Source of the DNA: Ariolimax columbianus
Taxonomy: Eukaryota > Mollusca > Gastropoda > Stylommatophora > Arionidae
Direction: 5' to 3'
DNA length: 64,000 nt
Assembly: GCA_036924085.1 (NCBI GenBank)
Contig: JAVGWX010000003.1
Coordinates: forward strand, 128,371,023-128,435,022
Shown in pieces: positions 47,301 to 59,300 of the stretch (position 1 is its first letter; every line of letters begins with the position of its first letter). The position numbers were made by a program, and so were the translations under genes. A model generated the notes under the pieces. That model was not told where the DNA came from. It did no database searches and saw only the letters and a program-made list of their open reading frames with translations.

Positions 47301-50300
47301 GAAACATTTCTTCATGAAGTCCTAGCTGGGTCCTACCCCCCCCCCCCCCCACCCTCCCCTCAATAAAAAATACAGCACAACAGCACACTGTTATTTGATT
47401 GTACACTCTGTGAGCATGGATGCCATTTTGTATCTGAGTTGAACATGTGCATGCAAAACCTAGCTTCTACTACCTACAGTAATCACAAAGCTCGATGCTG
47501 GTATCACCTAATAACACCTTTACAAACTACCAACTACATTTTTCAACTATCCCATATCAGTTTGTGACCTTCTTACTGATTTATCCTCAAAATGAAGAAA
47601 ACAATTGATAACAATATAGAATCTGTACTACACAAAAATCAGTTTGGGTTCTCAAAGGATAGAGGCAAAAGAGATGCAGTTGAAACACCAAGGTTTCTTG
47701 CAGAGAGAAGGGTCAAACAGGGTGGAGCTTTAATGACTATGAAATTACCTTTGACAGGTGCCATGGAACCAAGTCAAAGCATTTAGCATGAAGATTAATG
47801 CTAGCAAAACAAAATCGATGGTAATAGACAAACAAGAACAAGGATAAATATCAGCACAGAGGCACAGACCAAATACAGAGGTTTTCATATGTGGGACATA
47901 TTATTACAGAGAATACTGTTGTGGAGTTTAATTCAGAACTAGGATAGCAGCAACAAAAAAAGAAACTAAAACTTATAAAATTAAGTTACATTAATATTAA
48001 GCAGAGGAAAAGAATAATCACCATACATATCTGGTGCATAGCAATGTATGACTCTGAAATATGGATTGTAAAAAAAATTTTGAAATGACTGTAGCGACTT
48101 TTCAGATGTGGTGCTATTGCAGGATGCAAAAAGGGAAATGGACAGAACAAGGATCAAACGAGCAAGTGCTTAACTATATATTGGCACATAGACAAATATG
48201 AAAAGTATAAAAAAGGTAGATTGTCTTGGTAACAATATGAAACATGGAGGCCTAATATTGAAAATACTGAAAGTCATAAATTTTGGGAAAAGAAGAAGAG
48301 AACATCCAAGAAATAAGTACATCACACAGGTGTACAAGAACATTAGGGTGCAGACTTTTCTTGAGCTGAAGATATCTGCAGAGAACAGAGGCATGGCACT
48401 AACACCAGCCTCCGGACAAAATAACCTATTGGATGATGATGATGAGGTATAACCAACACCCGAGTGGGGCAAACAGAATAGGACAGTTTCCTTCCTTGCA
48501 TGTCGTAAGAGGTGATTATAGAAGGGTGTACAACCGTACCATCTAAAACCAATACTATAAAACCACACTGCAAGTGACTAGAATCAGGCTTTCCTAAAAA
48601 GCTGGTATGGGGAGCCAAATGCAGTGTTGGGCCTATGCTTCAACAAGCTTCTGTTTCTAAGAATCGACATCACTGCACTCTGGGCATACCCATAGGTGCT
48701 CAGTCTCTCTCTCAGCAAATGGTGCAGGGTCTGGATGCTGATGGTCCATGTAGCTTGCTGGTTGTACACTCTCCTGCTCCATCCTCTCATCCGTCCCACT
48801 CCGGACTAACCTCGTTTGATTTCGAAACTTTGCTGTCTGTGGATTGCTGATTCGTCTGTTTCGGTGTCCTCATCCAACAGACAGTCATTAATTGATTTCA
48901 AAATGTTACTGCCATCCATCACTAACCTGCCCATGATTGGAGCTTGTAAAGCCAAGATATCAGTTCTTTAGTTACCCAGGACAGTAGATCCATGTCAACC
49001 CCTGGAGGTGTGAGACATCAACAGCTGATATCCACTCGTACCTCAGTAATCCCTTCTGTACCTTCTGAAGACAGCTTGCACATCAGTCACAATGATTGCC
49101 CTAGTTAAAAAGGGTCTCAAATAGCTATCTTAATGCTGAAGTCACTGCTTCCATCTCCATTCTCAAACTGGAGTTTACTGACGTGTATGTCCCACTCTGC
49201 TCAGAAGCGATCTGTCCTCTCACTAGCTGAGAAGCCCCAGCCTGAAGTCCCACTGCACAGCATCGATCCGGCGGTGAATATTTTGGCATCACTATACTGC
49301 ATGTTCTCAGTTATCAGCTGATTCACTTTGAGCACTGTTCTGCCATCGCTCCATTATCTGCATTCCTTGCCTAAGGTTATGATGACAGTCTGGTACTCTG
49401 TCATTCTATCACCAGTATGGACCCATTCTTTCCGACTTGGTTATTGTCTCAACTGGGGTGACTTGGTCCAATTGATTTCTCTCCCTGTGCCATCCATTAT
49501 GCTCCTCTCTTTATTCCTGATCCCTTGATGTCTGAGATTCTACTGTACAGAGACATCAACAAGTGACTGAAATCAGGCTTTCCTAAAAATATGGTTAGGG
49601 CATCTAAATGCAGTGTTGGACCTATGCTTCAACAAATGAAGTGTAAGGGTCAGTTAAGGTATAGACCAAACCCTATGGAAATAATACAAAGCAAACTGTT
49701 TCACTAATAACCATTACCCACTACCAAAGAATGAAATAGAATGTGTGACAGTGATGTAGTTTGCTTGGAGTGCATTCCTTTTTAGGCTATAGTGTTTTTT
49801 AGCACTGAACAAGAGTTTCAGCTTGGATGTTGATTATGTTGGTATGAATCACATGCCCTCATATTAACAGACTGACTGTGGCTGAGAGAGGCATTTAACA
49901 AAATTGTCAAACTAGGCAATTTCATAGCAGACACTTATGTCAGATATAAAGTCTCAATGAGAGTTGTCATTGTACTAGGTCTCAGCTATTTTATTATATG
50001 AAGTGACCAGTTTCCTTTCTGACTGCCTTGTCTTCCTAACAATAAGTCAGGAACCCAATTACAGCTGGATTGACTGGAACTGAGCTCAGTACCTTTTCTA
50101 TGAGAAGGTGCACCCAATGAAACACAAAGCCAAAATTGACCATTTAACATAATTCTGAATATTTCTATTCCAATTTAAAATACATGCAAACTAAAACTAA
50201 ACAATGTTATGCAGAGATAATAAACTTCACCAGACAATTTCCTATTCAGAATGAGCTTTGTGCTTGCAGGTGAAAGTTAATGACAGTACAATACTGGTAG

Positions 50301-53300
50301 CAGATAGATCAAATATTAGTCAGGTGTTACACTTTAATGGTCAAAATCCCACAAAATCAGAATTACCTTTGAAAATCACTTAAATTGTCTATAGGATATT
50401 TATCCTAAAATTTGTGCGAATGGTATATAATCTTATAATAACAAATGTATTTCACAGCTGCATTTACTTTAGCTGTCTAGCATAGCCCAAGATACCTGGA
50501 TGGGGTCACAGGGTCAAACATCTGAGAATAGATCAGTATTAATGTGAGCATGCTTCTTGATGCTCACATGCTTTTACAATTTTCAGCGCATACAGACTAG
50601 TCTGTTACCTTTCCTACAAATATGTTCATTGAATATTTCCCAAGTGGGGAACTGCTATTAGGAAATGATCCAGTTGAATTTGTACAGTTAACTGGGTCAA
50701 TAAATTGAAGGTAAAGGTCAGTCCTATAGCAACAATTGCCGTTTAGGATGAAGATAACTCTTCATGTACTAAGCTGCAGCCTATGTGAGGTGTGGTGGCC
50801 AGTTCCATTCCTCACTGTTTATACCTTCCACAACATATACGTCAGGTACCTATTTACAGCTGGGTTGACTGGAAGAGCAGTCATACCATGAACGAATCAC
50901 ACCCATGTTTGTTTTTGGTGTCTGTCCGTGATTTCAAACCCTGGTGCGATGTAATCCCAGTCGCAGCAAGCCAACTCGCTGTCGACTAGGCTCCACGCTT
51001 CACCCAATAAAGAAATGGTGAGATTGGACGTAGGATAGCAGCAGAATGATCTAGCTTCAGTTGTAGCAAACCCATACAACAACAGACGAGAAACAACACG
51101 GCAAGAGCACACACCCTTAACAGCATGGTTATTCCAGCCATGATTTATGGCTGCCTGGTATGAAACCTACAAAAAGCAGATGCCAAGAAGCTATGAGCTG
51201 TTCAAAAGACAATACAGCAAGGAACATTGATAGACTCTTTACAGGACCAAATTCATGACACAGAAATCATGTACTGAACTGCCTTTACCTAGTACATACT
51301 GCAATGTTTAAACAAATGCAAATGGGCGGAGCATATGCGTCATAGGACAGACAACAGATGGTTATGAAAGGGAACATCTTGGTTGGTTCTACAACTTTAA
51401 GTGCCCATGCAGATATCCACAGTGAGATGGAGAGATGGCCTCAGTAAAACCTTTGATTCAACATGGTACTCCAAGGCAAAATACAGCATTGAATTTAAAC
51501 AACATTTGGCTATCTGGCAACAGGCACTTCCTTTGCCTGATTAATAAACGAGGATTACAGATTGATGGAAGAATGAACTATATCACGGTTATTAAAGTCC
51601 AACAATTTTAGTCACTTTTTTTGTTTTCTTCAAAATGGTCATGTAAAGTAGCCGAACAATGAGACAATAATTCTATGTCAGGTGTCCAGTTTCAAACATA
51701 TAAAAGTTAGACTTTCCCTAAACACTCAGTATCTGTACTTGACACACACAACATACACACATCATACTAGCAACTCACTAAGGTCAGTGATTCAAATGTA
51801 TATTACAGAGCTTAAATTTAAGGCTAGTTGACAGCGTGACTCCAGAAAACTACGCAGTGAAAATGAGTCTGTTAAAAAGTTATCTGAAAACTTCAAATAA
51901 TTCACTTGACTATACACAACAGCTGGTCTTGTTTGATAATGTATTCAGTCAATGCTATCAAGTCTCCTTAAAAGTAAAGTAACTGTTCAATCTAATCCTG
52001 GTGTTACTTATACTTAATCAAGAAGAAGAAAAAAGTGAACTTCGTAATTATTTTCTTTGATCAGTTCCTGGTATCGAAGATGCGGCACAAGGAACGAGCT
52101 GACATCATCCAGCAACTCTTAGCTGGTTGCTTACAGAGTCAGCAAACCAGAGCTGACCAAGACATTTTTCTGCCTAGAAGTGAAAACATGCTGCACTAGT
52201 GTAGTCTGGATAAGATGATAGGGATCACAGTGGGAAGGCAAATACCCCAGTACCCACAAAAAGTCAGCTGAAACCGGGTGTGTCAGGCCATACAGTGCAA
52301 ATATCGCATCTTTGCCGCGAACTACAACACAACATTGCACTGTCCTTTTCAGGACAAACACTGAAGATCTTTTTCTGAACATCTTTATTTCTAACTAAAC
52401 ACTTGAAAATAGTTTAATTTTCTTGTCCTTCTATTAAGGAATTTCTGAAATTCTGGTGAAACTTGTAGAAAGTGTGCATCCATGATGCATCTCAATCTCA
52501 CTATACATAATTCTTATTGCTGAAAATCGTTATTGCTGTTTTTTGTAATAGATTAATGTAGAGGCTTTACTCCCTGTTCCCATGACATCTTAGGCCAAAA
52601 TCTTTGTCTAGCTATCCAGGAAACACAATGATTTTCTATAAAGTGCTGCTTTGGTATTGTTTTTTTGTGGAAATATTTAATGTATGTGTCATGTATGTAT
52701 CAATGCCTGTGTGTGCTGTAGGCTGAGCATGTATGGGGTCTAAATGTGTGACACTCTACTGTTAATGTCAGAGTATGTGTTGTTCTATGTCTGCACATAC
52801 AAATGTAGAGGTAATTGCTACAATATTCATGGCAGATGAATGGAAATGCATGGAAAGGAAGAACATTCCATCACCTTTGATTTGCGACATATCAGACTTG
52901 CATTCATTATGTAGCAGACCATCTGCTGCCGTGATCGAACTTAGAACATTCTCACACTCATCCACATCATCATGACCATACTCAGTAAATGACATATCAC
53001 ACAGCAGGTGGCATATTTATTATATCATACTCATATCATAGAATGAGTAGAGAAATTACAAACACAATATAATACATATCTTAACTAAACATTCTACTAA
53101 AATGGGAATTGTAAGCATTAGCTATTGATGGAATTCCCAACTATCTAAAAACCCAGTTCTATTGCCTTGCAATTACATCACACACACATCGCCTTAACTG
53201 CGTCTTCAACACACCTTATCAAATACTCTTCCTCACTGAAATCCCCTCAGGCGGGCGATCTCGACATACTCGTTCACAATGTGTCCTTGCTTACAAACAC

Positions 53301-56300
53301 ACGTTCAGATTATCTATTAATGCAAAACTCACACACCTATTTGAGCGATCCTGTTCTATCACTAAACATTCGTCCAACAGTCTATCAATCGCTCCTCTAC
53401 CTAAGTCGGTGAGTTAAACATACTGTCCACGTTCAGTCTCTCTCTCTCCTCCATACAGCCTCTCTCTCTCCAGCTTCCAGAGCTAAACTTTGTCTCGAGT
53501 TATATATCCTCAAGCAAGGCCAGAGCTTGACCAATCGATCTCAGGTATGGTCATCTTCAATCCCAATTGGAACGAAACACTTTGCACACCTGTCACTCAT
53601 TTCTCTCGCAGCAAGCCCCGCTGCCAATTTCGTCTGTCAATCAATCTCCCCCTACCAAAATCGGAAGGCCAGTGGTCAGTTTCTATCTGTCCACATTCCT
53701 TAACCCAACTCTGTTCTCCTTTGCTGAGACGGTGAGTGACCTTGACATGCATTCAGGTAGCTTTAAGCTTTAACATGTTCAGGCATCCTAAACTCCCCTT
53801 GCTCCGGCGGGAACTGTTACAATTACAATAGGACAGGAAACCGGTAGTTAGAGGAGTTCAAAACCACCAGTGCCATAAGACAGGGCAGCACACATTACCA
53901 TATATTTTCATGATAATCCTGGATTATGTTACCAAAGTCTGTATGAGGATTACCAAAAACTAATCAGCAGGGTACTAGAAGATTAGACCAGTCTATATAA
54001 TCGGGAGATTGCATCTGTTGATGATGCGGCCCCGATTAATTTTTTTTCTTTTTTATTTGCATTGCCTTATTTCTCTATTTTCTAAGGCAGTGAGCTGTTG
54101 CATTATGTTTTTATTTTGCACCTGTCGGCCCAGTGCACCCGACTTCGGCATGTTTATGTAAGGGTCTGCGGCTTCCTGCATTTTTTGATGGTTTGCTTCC
54201 CCAGGGTAATGGTCGGTAATACCTTCGACTTGTGAACCATGTCACTTAACCACTAGCCCACGTCGTTCCCAATCTTCAAATCTGGACAAGGAGTTGGAGA
54301 AAAAAGGGCTGACCATTAGCAGTTGAAAAGCACAACCCATGGTGGTCTCAAGAGAAGAGAAGAGACATCATATCATGCTAAATGAACAGCGTCTGGAACA
54401 GGTCAGGTAGTTCAAATACTTGAAGAGAGGAATCAAAGAATAGTTGGCTAGTAAACTTGTTCATGTCATAAATAGAGGATTCCTCGACAAAAGATAAATA
54501 GGTAAGAAGACTAAGATGGCTGTATACCACTGCTGTTTATGACTGCAGGCAAGGTAATCAAGCTCAAAACTTCTGAAATGAGATATCTAAGAAAGGTGGT
54601 TCAAGTAACAAATGGAGGTCTAACCAGATAATATGGCCTGATCTCAAAACCCAACCTTTGCAGACTCCAGAAAAGCAATCTGAACTTCAGGGAAGCAAAG
54701 AGTCAAGGGTCCATAGCTCTCCTTCCCCCAGGATGACCCAAAATACACAAGGATGAAAACTTAATATAAGAAACCGAGGAGTAGACTGGCAACAGATCAA
54801 GAGGAAGACAGCAAATAGAACAGTCAGATGCTCTTCCTGTCAAACCTCTAGACTCTAGGGTAAAAGAGGAGATACTAAGTAAGTAAAGTAGAAGACTAAA
54901 CACTCCAGGGTAGAAGAAGAGCAATAAGTTGAGAAAAACTTTGTTATATACCAACCTTGAGGTCGTATTTTTTGTGTATAGAGAGACGAGGGCTGAACAC
55001 ATTGCGCATGACGACGAGGTAGGTCTCGACATCGTTGACCGTAACCCTGTACATGGCTAGGTACTGTGGCAGTAACGTCTGGGCATGACATTCCACAATA
55101 TACTGTCAAACAGAAAAAGTTCTTGTTAGATGTTAACATATAAATAAGCTTGAGTCAATGAATAGACTTGTCAATTCTTAGATTTCATAGAGTGAATGAA
55201 GAGAGAAAGGATCGACATAAATAAAGATGCATTGGATATATATATCTATATTTCTATCATTTTAAGAGCCTAAAGCAAATTGAAAAGCATCATAAGAATG
55301 AGTACAGTTTGTAATGATTCATTTAAATAAAATGGATCAAAGCAGGGGAGATGTATTTTCAGAGCTACAAAATAATGTATACTTTTTTAGCAAAGTCTTA
55401 AATTATTTATTGTCACATATTTACAGTTGTATATTATTGCTATATAGACCCATTCTGTTTATTGTCACATATTTACATATTTACTATATAAACCCACAAT
55501 TATTATTGTCACATATTAACAGCTGCTGAAGACAGATGTGCCAGACCAAAATGTGCAAATATCGCAATCGGGCTGTAAACTAGTGACACAACGCATTCCG
55601 TTCTCCAGACTACATCCTGTTACTTGCAAAGCTGTGTTCAGGGCTTGGTAGCAGGAGATTGAGAACGAACATAGAAGAAGAGAAGACATATATTTAACTT
55701 CTTTATACTGGTTTAGAAAGAAGACTCTGCAGAGTCTGCTTCTATTTCACTTGCTCTAAAAATAACTATTCTTGAATGCATTAACTGATCCTGCCTTCAC
55801 TATCTTACGTGGTTTATGTATTCCAAGCATTCACTACTCTCTGGCTAAACACATATTCCCCAATTCTTAATCTGGACCTTCCTTTAATTAATTTGTTGCT
55901 ATGCCCTATCACTTTTGTACCCAGCTGTACTTGGAACAATTTTTATAGTCTAATGTATCCTTTTCTTTGATTATCTTATAAACCTATGTTAAATCACTTT
56001 AAATTTTTCTATTTTCTAGATACTGTAGATTGGAAGATATATTGTAGGTCAATAGATATACAGTAGAACATTGACTTTCCAAACGCTGGTTATCCGAGCA
56101 ACCAGTAATCCAAATAGCGGTGATGGTGCACTTGAGCAGAAAAATACATTTGACTAGACTTATATCCTGATGTCACATACCAGTGGCAAGTGGTCTGAGT
56201 TTAGTCATTCAATATTTGACTTTCCTAGGGTTTGAAGCCAATTATTAAATTGACATTTTTTTTAAAAATCTGTGGTTTAGTGGCATGTAATGCCTTCAAT

Positions 56301-59300
56301 CAAGGGAAACTTAGCGATTTGTAAAAAATGATGTAGAATACATATGTAGTATGTATGTAATAAATATGTATTCATGTACGTGTATACATTGAAACCATTT
56401 TTTTTAATTTTCATATATGTAGGTGTGTACGTACACAAACTTCTAATATCCAATAATGCAATCAAATCAGTCTTATAAATATATCTCCCAATTAGTTCCG
56501 GTAATCGTTGTACTGTGCTAATAAAACTAATCCATAGCATAAGACTTGCCAGCCTTTTCCATTTTATGGTACACTCGGATGAAGTAGATTCTGCTGCTGA
56601 TGTTGTTATACACTTGGCTAATATTGTAGCTAGCTAAGGAACCTAGCATTGCCATGGATAATTATGAAAATAGTTCATTTGTTGTTTGCAGATGTCCACA
56701 ATGAATAGGTTACACTTTTGTGTGCCCTGAAAAGGACATTAAGTGGCGGGTTGCAGTAGCTTTCATCACATCCTGAGTGTGCTGATGAAGGTAGCCTGGG
56801 GTCCTCCAGGCCGTTGTGCAATGCTTGGCTTCATCTGCGTGTCGCTCACTACTACAGGGATCACGTCGAACCTCACCTTGTTAGCCAGACAATTTGTCCT
56901 CGACAACAGCCTGTTTCCAGGACAACCAACAAGGAAGTCAGTTGAGGGTCTTGGCTAGTATATTTTTCCTAACCCTGGCTAACATTGTCTGATCAGTGTG
57001 TTTTGCCTGACCAGACATTAACCTTATCGTCCACACTCCTTTGTTAAACTCCCCCCCATCTTTATACATAACCATTCCACTCCGACTCCCCCATTCCTCC
57101 ACCATACTTTTTCTGCGCAGATACACACCCTCATTAACAGATATAATAGCCGAGTCAAAACAAAATTCCACACAGATTAATAATAAGCACCTATATTATA
57201 ATGGGGCATGCATTAGAATAACCAAAAATGTGATAGTTAGAAATTGTTTCCTGATTATAATATGAACAAAATTATACACATGTTCTCGTGAAAGATTATT
57301 GATTGTGAATTTAAAAATCAATCATCAGACATTTGGAGGCACATTTGATAATTTCATGATATATTATAGAAAACAATAGGACTTAAAAAGTATTGTGGGG
57401 GAACACAATGACAGAACTCACAGACAGAGAGAATATACAATCGGATAAACAAATTGATTTGGCAAACAGATGGTACGAATGGAAGCCTTTTACATCTAGC
57501 ATATGCAGGAGAGTCTTATTAGCGTAGTGGTAGAGCTCTCGTATTTCATGGATGACTGAGCTGTAAATGGGTACCTGGTCACCTAATAAACAATCTTGGC
57601 ATCGTACAATGAAGTGTCTAATACTTCATCCCCAACAGTAGTGTTTGCTATGGGACTATGTTTACCATTTATATATGCACTGTGGGGCGGATGCAGATGG
57701 TGACAACTGAGTAAGAATACATTACACACAGGAAAGTCAAGTATATTATGATTGAAAACACATCATAACAGGAGAGTCAAGTATTTTATGACTGAAAACA
57801 CATCACAACAAGAGAGTCAAGTATTTTATGACTGAAAACATTACACAGAAAAGAGACAAGTTTTAAATCACTCAAAATACATCATACACACGAGCCAAGC
57901 TTTTAAATTACTGAAAATACAACATACAATGGAGAGCCAAGTATTGATTAGGTGACAATAATTTATCACACACTGGATAATCAAGCTGTGACTGGACAGA
58001 AAATACTTCAAACATCTGTATATGACTTTTGTCAGGATTTCCAACTGATGAAGAAAACAAAACAGTTGACCTGCATGATGCGTATTACAGGTGGTTTGAC
58101 AGCACCAACTTTCATGGGTCTAGATATATAAAAGTTGTTATAGCCAGGGGTGGGGTTGAGGATGAACTCTCAACACCAACTAATGCTTCCATGGTGTGCG
58201 TCTCATTTAGCCTCTGACAACAAAGTCCATCTCCTGGCCTTTCCGCGGCAGAACTGTTGTGACTAACAGGAGAAGGGGCAGAAGGCGAGCCACTGGCGAC
58301 TTGAACCCAGTAGTTTCAGGCATATAGGGCTTGACAACCTAGGAAGGCAGCTCATCTAGGAGAAGGAAAACTCTGATCAAACCATCTGAAGCCTTGCAGA
58401 TAAAATACTGGCTATCTTGACAAGTTTTTCTCCGATATGGCTGTGCAATCTGTTTACTGATAATTCTGAAAGCTGATCAGCGTCTACCAAACCTGACAAC
58501 CGACAATGTGCGAAGGAGCATAGGCAAGAGGATACAAATGCCTTATCTTAGAACGAGGAAAGGCAACCTCAGCTGAGTGCTGTGGCAGGGCAGACCAGGC
58601 CCTTAGCCTTGGTTGGCGGTTGGTCTAGGAAAGAAGCCCCGACAGGCGAAAAGATAGAGCATTGCTCTACTGATCTGGCAGCTTCTGCAGCTTGCCTTGT
58701 TCCAAATGTATTGGTATCACCTTTCCCTTGGAGCAAACAAGGCAGACCAAGAGAGGGACCATACTCCATGGGCAACACATGGTCTCTATATTTCTGCCTT
58801 GTTTGTGTGCTAAAAGCACAATTACTATCGTCTAACAAGACAAAAAGAGCCAATGATGAGTTATAGCCAAAACAGCAAGCTCCTCAGATCTGATGGCTTC
58901 ACATCAAGTATTGCAGTGTGCTGATTTAATAGTGCTCAACTGTGTTCAGGAAAGCGCCATCATTTGACAGGTTTCAGTCTGGGTTGGACAGAAAACCACA
59001 CAAAAATTGTTCAGCATTATCTAGCAAGCAAGTGATAATTGATAAAAGAAATAATAATAATAATGTTCGTTTAAGCATTAGTGGTTGCGTCAATCGACCA
59101 CTAGCATGGACATGTGCTGCAGCAAAAAGGGACACCCCAAGTTGCAATTGTCATTGAATTTCCAATATCTGGAGATGAAGCCTTGTGATTTTATGGTAAT
59201 TGTGTCAACTGTGGTTCCTTCAGACTCCTTGAAGGGAACCTAGTATTATACTGCTTTTGGACAGGGGGGTCGCGAGAATTAAAAGCATCATTCAGTATGT

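Noticed and set aside
52768..52995. 75-codon minus-strand ORF as a PIP4K2 or other exon
   Set aside because: The sequence does not match any PIP4K block and lacks convincing splice sites.
58569..58866. 94-codon ORFs on both strands
   Set aside because: Mutual antisense frames without a recognised domain, in a repeat-like GC-richer block.
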